The notes beneath the pieces were generated by a model. That model was given only the letters and a program-made list of their open reading frames with translations, made no database searches and was not told the origin of the DNA. The position numbers were made by a program, and so were the translations under genes. A DNA stretch of 64,000 bases from an uncultured Oscillospiraceae bacterium. GTDB lineage: Bacteria > Bacillota > Clostridia > Oscillospirales > Ruminococcaceae. Every line of letters starts with the position of its first letter. Within the stretch, counting starts at the first letter, position 1. Positions 50,600-59,596 of the stretch are shown piece after piece. The stretch spans positions 1-64,000 of the forward strand of contig CAJJZS010000009.1 in NCBI GenBank assembly GCA_905197685.1, read 5' to 3'.

Positions 50600-52672
50600 T
50601 TATTCCTGATTAAATGCTTTTGCTTCTTCGATAACCTTTGCTTCCAAGTTGGAAGGAAGCTGTTCATAGCGGGCAAAGTCGAGGGTGAAGTAGCCGCGAC
50701 CTTGTGTCATGGAACGGATTGCAGTTGCAAAATCGCTCATTTCGCTCATCGGAACGTCCGCTTCAATTTCCTGAAGGTTGTCGTCGGAAGGATTCATGCC
50801 CAATACGCGACCGCGGCGTTTGTTCAAATCGCCGATGATGTCGCCGGTGTTGGAATCCGGAACATAAACCTTCAGATTACCGATTGGTTCCAAAAGGACA
50901 GGGGAAGCCTCCGGCATACCGTTTTTATATGCGATGGAGGCTGCCATCTTAAAGGACATTTCGGAAGAGTCAACCGGATGGTAAGAACCGTCCACCAAGG
51001 TAGCTTTTAATCCAACTACCGGATAACCTGCAAGAATACCGTGTTTTACGCAGTCCTGCAAGCCTTTTTCAACTGCCGGGAAGAAGGACTTCGGAACAGC
51101 GCCGCCGAATACCTTTTCTTCAAAGACAAGTCCGTCGCCGACTGTCGGCTCAAATTCAATCCAAACATCGCCGAACTGACCATGACCGCCGGACTGTTTC
51201 TTATGTTTGCCCTGTACTTTTACTTTTTTGCGAATGGTTTCACGGTAAGCGACTCTCGGAGCTTCCAGAGAAACATTAACGCCGAACTTATTTTTCAGTT
51301 TGGAAACCAGAACATCCAGATGCTGTTCGCCCAGACCGGAAATCAGCTGCTGATGTGTTTCCGCGTTGTTTTCATATGCGATGGTCGGGTCCTCTTCCAT
51401 CAGACGCTGCAAAGCGGCGGCAATCTTGGATTCGTCCCCTTTTGCTTCGGTTTTGATTGCCATGGTAAGGCAAGGTCTTGGGAAGTTGATTGGCTCAAAG
51501 GTCAGCACCTTTTTCGGGTCGCACAAAGCATCGCCGGTTTCGGTAGCGGCAAGTTTGGTAACGGCGCCGATATCACCTGCGGTGATGTAAGCGGTATCTT
51601 CCTGCTTTTTGCCGCGGACATAGATGATTTTACCCAGTCTTTCCGGCTGACCGGTTCTGGAGTTGACAGGAGCCGTATCGGCGGACAGTTTACCGGAGAT
51701 AACCTTCACATAGGACAGTTTACCGATAAACGGGTCTGCAATGGTTTTAAAGACATAAGCTGCCAAAGGAGCCTCGTCGGTGCAGGGAACTTCAATCGGT
51801 TCGCCTTCGGCGTCGGTTGCAAGCTCGGAGCCTTTTTCCCATGGGGAAGGCAGCAGGTCAACCAGGCAGTCCAACAGCATATCAATCGCCTGGAGGTTGG
51901 TCGAACAGCCGCACAGAACAGGGGAAATCGAGCCGTTGGTTACGCCGGTGTGTACGCCGCGGATAATTTCGTCGCGGGTAAACTGCTCGCCGGAGAAGTA
52001 TTTTTCAAACAGAGCCTCGTCGGTTTCTGCAACCGCTTCGGAAACAGCTGCGGTAAGACCGTCCAGACGATGTCCGAAATCGGGCATCTCAACCTCGTGC
52101 GGTTCGCCCTTTTCGTTGTATGCGTATGCCTTCATATCAATGAGGTTGATGTAGGATTTTACTTCGTTTTCTTCTACATAAGGAACAACGATAGGACATA
52201 CGGTAGGACCGAAGGTCGCCTTGAGTTCCTCAAATACTTTATAAAAATCAGCGTGTTCCGCATCCAGCTTGCTGACAAAGAACATGGTAGCTTTGGAAGC
52301 GTCTTTCGCCATCTTGTATGCTTTTTCAGTGCCTACGCCTACACCGGATTTGCCCGAAACGGTAATCAGCAGGCTTTCTGCTGCGCGCGCGCCCTCTGCG
52401 GTTTCGCCGGCAAAGTCAAACAATCCGGGAGTGTCGATTAAGTTAATCTTGGTGCTGCCCCACGCAAACGGAGCAATCGAGGTGGAAACGGATACCTGAC
52501 GTTTGATTTCCTCAGGGTCATAATCACTGACGGTGTTGCCCTCTGCAACCTTTCCCAATCTATCGCTGGCGCCTGCCTTAAACAGCAGAGCCTCTGCTAA
52601 TGAAGTTTTACCGGAATCACTGTGACCGGTTAAAGCAATGTTACGAATCCTTCCTGCGAGATATTGTCTCAT
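50600..52672 (-). CDS. EF-G-like translational GTPase (FusA2-type paralogue)
   Basis: The 690-residue protein has G1 GHSDSGKTSL, switch II DTPGLFDFAGE and G4 SKLDAEH where canonical EF-G has NKMD. Domain II follows, then KTEAKGDESKIAAALQRL and domain IV with KQSGGHGQFGDVWIEFEP, and domain V ending in TQGRGYFTLDFARYEQLP. The distinctive start RQYLAGRIRNIALTGHSDSGK, rather than the N-GIxAHIDAGKTT of main EF-G, marks the second EF-G class of Firmicutes. Role is uncertain; this class may act in recycling or in stress. It is a single-gene unit. Confidence 0.85.
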   Translation of the reverse strand: MRQYLAGRIRNIALTGHSDSGKTSLAEALLFKAGASDRLGKVAEGNTVSDYDPEEIKRQVSVSTSIAPFAWGSTKINLIDTPGLFDFAGETAEGARAAESLLITVSGKSGVGVGTEKAYKMAKDASKATMFFVSKLDAEHADFYKVFEELKATFGPTVCPIVVPYVEENEVKSYINLIDMKAYAYNEKGEPHEVEMPDFGHRLDGLTAAVSEAVAETDEALFEKYFSGEQFTRDEIIRGVHTGVTNGSISPVLCGCSTNLQAIDMLLDCLVDLLPSPWEKGSELATDAEGEPIEVPCTDEAPLAAYVFKTIADPFIGKLSYVKVISGKLSADTAPVNSRTGQPERLGKIIYVRGKKQEDTAYITAGDIGAVTKLAATETGDALCDPKKVLTFEPINFPRPCLTMAIKTEAKGDESKIAAALQRLMEEDPTIAYENNAETHQQLISGLGEQHLDVLVSKLKNKFGVNVSLEAPRVAYRETIRKKVKVQGKHKKQSGGHGQFGDVWIEFEPTVGDGLVFEEKVFGGAVPKSFFPAVEKGLQDCVKHGILAGYPVVGLKATLVDGSYHPVDSSEMSFKMAASIAYKNGMPEASPVLLEPIGNLKVYVPDSNTGDIIGDLNKRRGRVLGMNPSDDNLQEIEADVPMSEMSDFATAIRSMTQGRGYFTLDFARYEQLPSNLEAKVIEEAKAFNQE

Positions 52673-52721
52673 AGAGTATCGCCCCTTTCAAGTTGCCACT
52701 CTGCGGTGGTATCACTATTCA

Positions 52722-52750
52722 AGTATAACAAATTCTTTGCGGATTTTCAA
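52722..52750 (-). promoter_or_regulatory. Promoter of the EF-G-like gene
   Basis: On the minus strand TTGAAA (52750-52745), 17 bp, TATACT (52727-52722), 50 nt before the start codon. Confidence 0.7.
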
Positions 52751-53068
52751 TATAAAAGTATCAATTTTGCACGATTCAGAGTGTAGAATTAAGAGGAACG
52801 CACCTGTACAAAATAGACAAAAAATGCAGAGAAAAACAAAGTTTTCCAAAAAAATTGCGTCAAAATGACAAATTGCCCCGATTTTTCACAAAAAAGGAAA
52901 ACAAAAAACACAGGCGCGCCGCACAAGAAAAAAGACGCAGACTGTGTTTTTTGCATGGTGAATTTATTTAGAAAAGAGGGATGGAGTTTTGAGAAAGGGA
53001 GCGTGTTTTCCCTTTCCTGTTATATAACGGGGAAGAAAGGGAAAAGCCTTCAAAATGCGGCAAATTGT
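52751..53068. other. Intergenic stretch with no recognised feature
   Basis: About 320 nt, A-rich, between the EF-G promoter and the NiaR stop. A plus-strand frame exists but lacks a ribosome site and shows no domain; no strong hairpin with a T-run was seen for the NiaR gene. Confidence 0.5.
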
Positions 53069-53611
53069 TTAAAAAGTTTTGTGCGGCAGGTTTTCCGATT
53101 CGGAAAATAAAATTCCCTGCTGTTTTAAGCAGTTCAGCACCCGGTTGAAATCCTCCTCATGCTCAAAGGCGATGGTGTGCAGATGGATTCCGTTTGTCAA
53201 AGCGCACAGCGGCGGGGCATTGCTGCTGCCCAGCTTTTGAATAAACTGGTCGGCATCAAATCGAGAAAAAATTTGCAGCTGTCCCGAAATTTGTCCGTAA
53301 ACCGGGTGTTCTACCGTAACATCTAAAACAGCGCAGCCGTTGTCCACCACTGTGTACAGCTCCCGAGCCATTTGTTCGTCCCGATGGCGGCAGGCGATGG
53401 TTCGGCACATTCGTCTGTTTTGGCTTTTCTGCAAGATATATCCGCGGGGGGTGGCGGCAATATCGTGTCCCGAAGCGCGCAATAAAGCGACATCCCCCAC
53501 AATAATCTGTCGGCTGACGCCGAATTCTTTTGCAATCGCGCTTGCGCTCAGCGGCTGGCTTTTTTCTTTCAGCAGATGAAGCACCTGCTCCCTTCTCTGT
53601 TCCGAGTTCAT
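53069..53611 (-). CDS. niaR: NiaR-type niacin-responsive repressor (HTH_11 + 3H domain)
   Basis: The 180-residue protein begins RREQVLHLLKEKSQPLSASA with a winged helix (VSRQIIVGDVALLRASGHDI) and then the 3H domain named for its conserved histidines (ACRHRDEQMARELYTVV, TVEHPVYGQ, NGIHLHTIA). NiaR represses NAD biosynthesis or niacin uptake genes when niacin is plentiful. ATG 53611 has AGGAGTGTTTTTA. An ECF-type S component preceded by a palindromic site is 3 kb downstream of it and is a likely target. Confidence 0.88.
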   Translation of the reverse strand: MNSEQRREQVLHLLKEKSQPLSASAIAKEFGVSRQIIVGDVALLRASGHDIAATPRGYILQKSQNRRMCRTIACRHRDEQMARELYTVVDNGCAVLDVTVEHPVYGQISGQLQIFSRFDADQFIQKLGSSNAPPLCALTNGIHLHTIAFEHEEDFNRVLNCLKQQGILFSESENLPHKTF

Positions 53612-53696
53612 TAAAAACACTCCTGTTCGTATGTCAGATTCTGTTTTTATGATAACACAGTCCGACCGGGGATTCAAGACAGCAAGCTGTTTCAAT

Positions 53697-55991
53697 TTAC
53701 GGAATCATCTGTTCAATCTTTAACGGCTGATCCCAGTGATAGGCGATCAATCCCAAAGAGGTTTTTTGCGCATTTCCTGTTTTTCCCACACTGCCGATCA
53801 GATCTCCTGCGGCAAGAGTTTGTCCGGTCTGTACCGCAATATCTTTTAATTGGGTATAGGTCCAAGTAACGCCTTTTTCGTCAAAGACCTGTACAGTGTC
53901 GCCATAGGTCGGGAGAAATCCGCAGAAGATAACCTCTCCCGGCACGGAGCAGCTGACGGAGCTCCCTTCCGGGGCGCAGTAGGCTCGCATATCCGGAATA
54001 TTTTTCATACTTTCCACAGAGGTTGGATTTTTAACAGGCGGTATAAAACTTTCGGGCTTTAGCAGGGCAGCCATCTGTTTGTCCGCTTCTTCGTTGGAAA
54101 TCACTTCTACCCGGGAAATCATGCCGGCTTCATTTCGGATAATGCGGGTGCTGATTTTGCCGGACGGATTTGGAGAGATGACAAATTTTCCGTCCAACAC
54201 GGTTCTTACCGTTTGGTTTTGGAACAGCCACTCACAGTTCTGATAATCATATCGGAACCCGTAATCTTTAAAAGAAAGCATAGAAGAAATAGCTACACCG
54301 TTTTGTTTGATTCCTACCGGATTTTTACCATTGGATTTTTCTTCTAATGATAACGTTCCGTAAATATCTTGAAACAAAGCGGAAAAAGGGTGATCCTCCC
54401 CACGGAACTGAAAAACGCTTCGATTGTTGTAGACGAGTTTACCATCAACTCCGTTGTTGTCGGGATAAAAATGAAGACCGTAATCTTTAAATTGTGCAAA
54501 ATATTTTTGAAAATCCAAATTGCCTGTCCGCGCAAAAGCGTGGTCGGAGGCAAACAGTTCCTTATAAAAATCGGAAGAAGAATTTAAAAATTGACCGACA
54601 AGTTCATCTTTATAATTATCGTTGATGATGTGTGTTTTCAATAAAGAGTCATCCAAACGGCTTCCCGTAGTCCAGACATTAATTTCTCCCAGATTATCCT
54701 GATAATACAGTAGATGACACCAATTGTCAATCAAAACCTTGATTCGCTTGCCGTCATACATCAGACATTTATCTTTCTCGTTATAGGTAATCTTCCATTT
54801 AGAATAGGTTTGAGCGATTTGCTTCATAGTTTGTTCGGCATTTCCAAACTGCTTTTCGGGAAAAGGAATCATCGGTTTTGTCGGTGAGTTTGCAGTTGCT
54901 TTTTTATTTTCCGATTTTTCCGAAACCGGAGCGGATACAACCGGTTTTTCATCCGGTTTTTGAGAGGTTGCAAAGACGGTGGTCAGGCTGCCGACAATCA
55001 TTAAAGCGGCGGCGATTCCGGCAAACGATGCTTTTTTCATCTTCATAATCGACACAATCCTTTCTTCCATTCCGTTTCTGCTGAAGTTGCTGTACAGAGA
55101 AGCGAAACGGTGTTTCTTTTCTTCCAACTCGATCAGAGCAAGCGCATAAGGGCGCCGATTTTGTTCGCCCATTCGGAGCAAAACATCTTCGTCACAGGCA
55201 AGCTCCAAATCGCGGTTTGCAAACAGATACATTACCCAAACAAGGGGATTAAACCAGTGTAAGCAGACAGCGAAAGTCAGGATTTGCTTTGTTAGATTGT
55301 CCCAATGGCGAATGTGGCTGTACTCATGGGTGAGAACATAGGGCAGCTTGTCGCTCTCCTGTTCCAACAGATTTTTCGGCAGCAGAATGACCGGAGAAAA
55401 GATACCGTAGGTAAGCGGTGTATGGATTCGGTCATGTTGGCGAATCTGTACCCGTCTGCGCAGCGGCAAAGAATCTGCCCAACGCAGAACAGCCTTTTGT
55501 TCAACGGGAAGCGACATCTGAAATTCCCGGATACAGTGCAGATACCCTATGCCAAAAAAGGCAGCGCAGATTAAAAATCCAGCACCCCAAATCAGAGAAA
55601 ACGGGGAAATCTGGAAAACGGAATCGGAAAATTTCTGTGCCGGGGTATTTTCCGATTGCGTCAGAGCGTTTGTTTCCTGTTGATTGGGAACAGAACCTTG
55701 AATAGGGGGAGTATTTTGCTGTTTTAAGATGATCGGCGCATCGGATAAGGGAAAATCCTTATAGGACGGAGAAGAAATCTGTTCGCTCGGCGCGGAAAGT
55801 TCCGTATTCGGCAGTAAGGAGTAGATGCTCAGCTCGGACGGAATCGAAAAAGGAACGATTAAGCGAATCATTACCACTGCCCACAAAACCGAAAAAGTTT
55901 TTCTGGGAAGGCGTTCCAGCGTCAACACACGAACGAAAAGGATAGCGACAATCATTAAAGCGGCGGATAGGCTCATCTGCAATAAATTCAT
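53697..55991 (-). CDS. M56 (BlaR1-like) membrane metallopeptidase with C-terminal M23-like domain
   Basis: The 764-residue protein has two N-terminal helices, an outside linker of about 70 residues, a third helix (132-150) and the cytoplasmic zinc protease site HEYSH (222-226) with a later acidic ACDED segment. Another helix is near 310 (FAGIAAALMIVGSLTT). The extracellular part of about 430 residues ends in an M23/LytM-like fold (EVIFCGFLPTYGDTVQVFD, LAAGDLIGSVGKTG, GLIAYHW) where the usual HLHFE is reduced. BlaR1 senses beta-lactam with a penicillin-binding domain; here the sensor is different, so the signal may be cell-wall fragments. It is 28 nt after its BlaI partner. ATG 55991 follows AGGTGATTGC. 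Confidence 0.82.
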   Translation of the reverse strand: MNLLQMSLSAALMIVAILFVRVLTLERLPRKTFSVLWAVVMIRLIVPFSIPSELSIYSLLPNTELSAPSEQISSPSYKDFPLSDAPIILKQQNTPPIQGSVPNQQETNALTQSENTPAQKFSDSVFQISPFSLIWGAGFLICAAFFGIGYLHCIREFQMSLPVEQKAVLRWADSLPLRRRVQIRQHDRIHTPLTYGIFSPVILLPKNLLEQESDKLPYVLTHEYSHIRHWDNLTKQILTFAVCLHWFNPLVWVMYLFANRDLELACDEDVLLRMGEQNRRPYALALIELEEKKHRFASLYSNFSRNGMEERIVSIMKMKKASFAGIAAALMIVGSLTTVFATSQKPDEKPVVSAPVSEKSENKKATANSPTKPMIPFPEKQFGNAEQTMKQIAQTYSKWKITYNEKDKCLMYDGKRIKVLIDNWCHLLYYQDNLGEINVWTTGSRLDDSLLKTHIINDNYKDELVGQFLNSSSDFYKELFASDHAFARTGNLDFQKYFAQFKDYGLHFYPDNNGVDGKLVYNNRSVFQFRGEDHPFSALFQDIYGTLSLEEKSNGKNPVGIKQNGVAISSMLSFKDYGFRYDYQNCEWLFQNQTVRTVLDGKFVISPNPSGKISTRIIRNEAGMISRVEVISNEEADKQMAALLKPESFIPPVKNPTSVESMKNIPDMRAYCAPEGSSVSCSVPGEVIFCGFLPTYGDTVQVFDEKGVTWTYTQLKDIAVQTGQTLAAGDLIGSVGKTGNAQKTSLGLIAYHWDQPLKIEQMIP

Positions 55992-56019
55992 GCAATCACC
56001 TGCCTTTCTTCGGCAAGTC

Positions 56020-56382
56020 TTATTCTTCAAAACTGCCGACAATTTTTTTCAGATTTTCAATCTGTTCTGCGCTCAGTTTTTTTCTGCCGAGCAAAGCGGC
56101 GAACAGCTTATCGGCAGAGCCGTCATAGATTTTGTTAATCAGTTCGTCGGTCTGCTCCTGTTGTATTTCCTCCTTTGCTACTAAAGCATGGCACATAAAA
56201 TGAGGCTCGGAGCGAAGAATCGCACCTTTTTTAATGCAGCGTTTGATGAGGGTGTAGGTTGTGTTCATATTCCAACCGACCGATTCCTTTAGCACATCGG
56301 AGATATACTTGGCAGTGCAGTCCCCATGTTTCCAAAGAACATCCATTACCTTCAGTTCCGAATCAAATAATTTGCTTTCCAT
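56020..56382 (-). CDS. BlaI/MecI-type repressor partnered with the M56 protein
   Basis: The 120-residue protein has the winged helix KLFDSELKVMDVLWKHG, YISDVLKESVGWNMNTTYTL. BlaI repressors are cleaved when the M56 sensor is activated. ATG 56382 follows AGGAGGATAAAA. Three related operator sites lie in its promoter (56403-56472), pointing to autoregulation of the pair. Confidence 0.92.
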   Translation of the reverse strand: MESKLFDSELKVMDVLWKHGDCTAKYISDVLKESVGWNMNTTYTLIKRCIKKGAILRSEPHFMCHALVAKEEIQQEQTDELINKIYDGSADKLFAALLGRKKLSAEQIENLKKIVGSFEE

Positions 56383-56402
56383 TTTTATCCTCCTTTCTGT
56401 AA

Positions 56403-56472
56403 GACTGTGGTAGTTTGTCTGTCTATACACTACCGCAGTCTTATAAAACTGTCAACACACGACCGCAGTAGT
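56403..56472 (-). promoter_or_regulatory. BlaI operon promoter with three operator half-sites
   Basis: On the minus strand TTGACA (56455-56450), 17 bp, TAGTGT. GACTGTGGTAGT (56403-56414) and ACTACCGCAGTC (56429-56440) are inverted copies; GACCGCAGTAGT (56461-56472) is a third related site. They cover the -10 and flank the -35. Confidence 0.75.
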
Positions 56473-56524
56473 TTTAGATGGAAAATCAATTTTCGTCAAA
56501 AGTGACAAAGATTGGTAAAAAACC

Positions 56525-56593
56525 TTGACAGATAAAAAAGGGATGCTATAATAGGTGAAGATATGTGTCAAGACACCTGCTTGCGGCAGGTGC
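56525..56593 (+). promoter_or_regulatory. Promoter and palindromic operator of the ECF S-component gene
   Basis: TTGACA (56525-56530), 16 bp, TATAAT (56547-56552). Just after the start point is the palindrome GTGTCAAGACAC (56565-56576), overlapping a hairpin CACCTGC/GCAGGTG (56574-56593). The palindrome is a candidate NiaR operator. Confidence 0.7.
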
Positions 56594-56617
56594 ATACTTT
56601 GAGGAGGACGTTATTTT

Positions 56618-57184
56618 ATGAAACGAACAAAAACTTATCAGCTTGCTTTGGCAGGAATGTTGATTGCCGTAGGAATTATTATTCCGACATTTTCCCCTAT
56701 TAAGATTATCATTGAGCCGGCTTCCTTTACGCTGGCAAGCCATGTTCCGGTCTTTCTGGCGATGTTTATCTCCCCGGCGATGGGTGTTGCGGTTTCTTTG
56801 GGAACAACATTGGGATTTTTCCTCGGAGGATTTCCGCTTACTGTTGTTCTGCGCGCGTTGACCCATGTTATTTTTGCCCTTGCAGGCGCGCTCTACTTAA
56901 AGAAAAACGATTATCAGCTGATTGATTCGGTAAAAAAATCTCTGCCGTTTTCGTTTGTAATCGGTTTGCTTCATGCAACCTGTGAAGTTTTGGTTGTTCT
57001 GCCGTTTTACATCAACGGTTCAATGCCGCAGGCAAACTATGACAAAGGATTCTTTGTTTCTATCTTCTTGTTGGTCGGCGTTGGCTCTGTCATTCACAGT
57101 ATGTTTGACTTTGCTCTGTCGGTATGGCTCTATCGCCCGATTCAGACCGTTTATTCCAGAATGGGGCAAAAGCTGCACGCATAA
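56618..57184 (+). CDS. ECF transporter S component, possibly niacin (NiaX-like)
   Basis: The 188-residue protein has about six membrane helices. The KTYQLALAGMLIAVGIIIP start and later GTTLGFFLGGFP and RALTHVIFALAGA are typical of ECF S components. These bind a vitamin and work with shared EcfA/A'/T proteins encoded elsewhere. Niacin is proposed from the resemblance to NiaX and from the operator-like palindrome near a NiaR gene; other vitamins cannot be excluded. GAGGAGG precedes ATG 56618. Confidence 0.75.
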   Translation: MKRTKTYQLALAGMLIAVGIIIPTFSPIKIIIEPASFTLASHVPVFLAMFISPAMGVAVSLGTTLGFFLGGFPLTVVLRALTHVIFALAGALYLKKNDYQLIDSVKKSLPFSFVIGLLHATCEVLVVLPFYINGSMPQANYDKGFFVSIFLLVGVGSVIHSMFDFALSVWLYRPIQTVYSRMGQKLHA

Positions 57185-57210
57185 AAAATTCGGATAAAAT
57201 TCGGATAAAA

Positions 57211-57238
57211 AAGGAAGGCATTTTAAAATGCCTTCCTT
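57211..57238 (+). terminator. Terminator after the ECF gene
   Basis: AAGGAAGGCATTTT and AAAATGCCTTCCTT form a self-complementary block followed by TTAG. Confidence 0.8.
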
Positions 57239-57357
57239 TTTAGTTTATCTTTTCCATTAAATCCCAAACATCGCAGCACAACGCTTTGATAAGATTTCCT
57301 ATGTTCCTTTAGGAGTAGTATGTTAACCGCTCATTTTTCACTTTATCCAAAACAAAA

Positions 57358-57386
57358 CCACCCGAACAAAACTTGTCCGAGTGGTT
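57358..57386 (-). terminator. Terminator after mrp
   Basis: On the minus strand ACCACTCGGACAA-gtt-TTGTTCGGGTGGT followed by TTTGTTTTGG. The bases between 57239 and 57357 hold no gene. Confidence 0.8.
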
Positions 57387-57405
57387 ATTGGATTCGGGAA
57401 ATGCT

Positions 57406-58257
57406 TTATTCCTCAAATTTGCGGTTTTCCAACGCAATCAAACGTTCTGCTGCGCCTTCCAGATATTCTACCGGCATCTGGTCGATCTTTCCTGCATCGC
57501 ACAAAGCAGCAAGGTTCGGGTCAATCGGAATTCTGCCCAAAACTTCCAGACCGGTTTCTTTTGCAACCTCTTCCAGTTTGCTCTGACCGAAGATGTTAAT
57601 CTTCTTTCCGCAGTCCGGACAAACCAGGTAGCTCATGTTCTCTACAATGCCCACAACAGGAATGTTCATCAGCTGAGCCATTTTGCAGGCTTTCTTTACA
57701 ATCATGGATACCAGATCCTGCGGGGAGGTTACGATAACAATGCCGTCTACCGGAATCGACTGGAACACAGTCAACGGAACATCTCCGGTTCCCGGCGGCA
57801 TATCAATAAACATATAGTCTACTTCGCCCCAAACAACATCGCTCCAGAACTGTTTTACGGTTCCTGCAATAACGGGACCTCTCCAGACAACCGGGTCATC
57901 GGTGTGTTCCAAAAGCAGGTTTACCGACATCACTTCCATACCGTTTGCGGTAAGGCGAGGGTCAATGCCGAGTTCGGTTCCCTGAGCGCGTCCGGTAATG
58001 CCGAACATTTTTGGAATGGAAGGACCGGTGATGTCCGCGTCCAGAATTGCGGTGGCAAAGCCGCGGCGCTGCATCATGGTTGCCAAAGAAGCGGTTACCA
58101 TAGATTTTCCTACGCCGCCTTTTCCGCTGACAACGCCGATTACTTTTTTAATATGGCTAAGGCTGTTGGCGGGTTCCAGAAGGCTCTGCGGTTTGGAGCA
58201 GGAGCCTTTGCTCTGACAGGAAGAACAGTTGCCGGAGCAGCCGGATGATTCACTCAT
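57406..58257 (-). CDS. Mrp/NBP35-family iron-sulfur cluster carrier ATPase
   Basis: The 283-residue P-loop protein starts with a cysteine-rich tail (SGCSGNCSSCQSKGSCS) that may bind a cluster. The deviant Walker A is GVVSGKGGVGKSMVTASLA; switch motifs LDADITGPSIPKMFG and DMPPGTGDVPL follow. The CxxC cluster motif is CPDCG in ENMSYLVCPDCGKKI. Such proteins move Fe-S clusters to target enzymes. Two ATGs are possible, 58266 and 58257; AGGAG is immediately against the first and 9 nt from the second, so 58257 is preferred. Confidence 0.93.
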   Translation of the reverse strand: MSESSGCSGNCSSCQSKGSCSKPQSLLEPANSLSHIKKVIGVVSGKGGVGKSMVTASLATMMQRRGFATAILDADITGPSIPKMFGITGRAQGTELGIDPRLTANGMEVMSVNLLLEHTDDPVVWRGPVIAGTVKQFWSDVVWGEVDYMFIDMPPGTGDVPLTVFQSIPVDGIVIVTSPQDLVSMIVKKACKMAQLMNIPVVGIVENMSYLVCPDCGKKINIFGQSKLEEVAKETGLEVLGRIPIDPNLAALCDAGKIDQMPVEYLEGAAERLIALENRKFEE

Positions 58258-58302
58258 TTTCTTCATCTCCTAAAATGATTTGCGGTAGCATCCGCTGATT
58301 GT

Positions 58303-58331
58303 ATTATACCCTTTTTTCTTTCCTTTCGCAA
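58303..58331 (-). promoter_or_regulatory. Promoter of mrp
   Basis: On the minus strand TTGCGA (58331-58326), 17 bp, TATAAT (58308-58303). The rest of the 310-nt gap to ansA holds the ansA promoter and no gene. Confidence 0.65.
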
Positions 58332-58474
58332 TACCCCGTTTTCTGTCATCGAAAAAACAAACGAAGATGGGAAGTCTGCTCTCAAAAATCTGTTTTCCGA
58401 CTTCTTAACGATATGAAAAGAAGGACAGAACCCTTGTGCTGAAAGAGAAACTGCAAATCCTGTAAAAAAAGGAC

Positions 58475-58503
58475 TTGTTTCTGAAAGAAAAATTGCATAT
58501 AAT
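58475..58503 (+). promoter_or_regulatory. Promoter of the asparaginase gene
   Basis: TTGTTT (58475-58480), 17 bp, TATAAT (58498-58503). Confidence 0.6.
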
Positions 58504-58567
58504 GGAAACAGAAACAAGAGATTTCTCAAAAGGAATATCGCATTAAAAGGGAAAGGGAAGAAAGATT

Positions 58568-59566
58568 ATGAAACATATCCTGCTCATCGCAACGGGCGGA
58601 ACCATCGCCTCCAAAACCACCGAAAACGGATTGGCTCCGCAGATTTCTTCGGAGGAATTGCTCGACTATGTGCCGGCGGCAAGAACCTTCTGCACCATCG
58701 ACGCAATCCAGATTTTAAATATCGACAGCACCAATATTCAGCCGGAGCACTGGCTGCTGATGGCAAAAACCGTGCAGGAAAACTACGATAAATATGACGG
58801 ATTTGTTATCTGCCACGGTACCGACACTATGGCATATACCTCGGCGGCTCTGTCCTATCTGATTCAAAATTCACCGAAACCGGTTATCATTACCGGCGCG
58901 CAGAAACCGATTTCGATGGAGATTACCGATGCCAAAACCAACCTTTTGGATTCGCTGCGTTTTGCCGCCTGCGACGATGCGCACGGGGTCAGCATTGTGT
59001 TTAACGGCAAGGTCATCGCGGGAACCCGTGCCAGAAAGGTACATTCCAAGAGTTTTAATGCTTTCGACAGCATCAATTTTCCGGTGTTGGCGACCATTCG
59101 TGACGATAAAATCGTACACTATGTAAAGGAAAATTGCCCTTGCTCCTATCCATCTTTTTATATTGACCTGAATCCGAAAGTCTTTTTGCTCAAACTGATT
59201 CCGGGAATGGATCCCGGTTTGCTGCCGTGGATTGGGGAGCATTATGATGCGGTGATTATGGAAAGTTACGGTGTGGGCGGTATTCCAAGCGATGAACACC
59301 GCAACTTTTTAAAAGAGGTGGATCGCCTGATTGCCAACGGCAAAATTGTGGTGATGACCACCCAGGTTATGTACGAAGGCAGCGATATGGCGGTGTATGA
59401 GGTCGGACACGTTGCAAAGGAACGCTATGGTTTGATTGAATCCTACGATATGACACTGGAAGCGACCGTAACCAAGCTGATGTGGATTATGTCCCAAACC
59501 AATGACCCGCAGAAGATTAAGGCGATGTTCTACACCACCATCAATCATGATGTGTTGTTTCAGTAA
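58568..59566 (+). CDS. L-asparaginase (type I, cytoplasmic)
   Basis: The 332-residue enzyme hydrolyses asparagine to aspartate and ammonia. The first catalytic threonine is in ATGGTIASKTTENG and the second in VICHGTDTMAYTSAAL; the TGAQKPISM segment completes the active site. There is no signal peptide. AAAGGGAAAGGGAAGAAAGATT precedes the ATG. The next gene, a TetR regulator, begins 30 nt later and may control it. Confidence 0.93.
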   Translation: MKHILLIATGGTIASKTTENGLAPQISSEELLDYVPAARTFCTIDAIQILNIDSTNIQPEHWLLMAKTVQENYDKYDGFVICHGTDTMAYTSAALSYLIQNSPKPVIITGAQKPISMEITDAKTNLLDSLRFAACDDAHGVSIVFNGKVIAGTRARKVHSKSFNAFDSINFPVLATIRDDKIVHYVKENCPCSYPSFYIDLNPKVFLLKLIPGMDPGLLPWIGEHYDAVIMESYGVGGIPSDEHRNFLKEVDRLIANGKIVVMTTQVMYEGSDMAVYEVGHVAKERYGLIESYDMTLEATVTKLMWIMSQTNDPQKIKAMFYTTINHDVLFQ

Positions 59567-59596
59567 TTGACCGGGAAAACGCTGAGGAGGAACGAT

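Noticed and set aside
51041..52441. 466-codon frame antisense to the EF-G-like gene
   Set aside because: Mirror of a conserved GTPase gene with no start signals; low-complexity hydrophobic/aromatic composition typical of antisense frames.
52865..53110. 81-codon plus-strand frame between the EF-G-like gene and niaR
   Set aside because: No ribosome site, overlaps the niaR 3' end and has no domain pattern.
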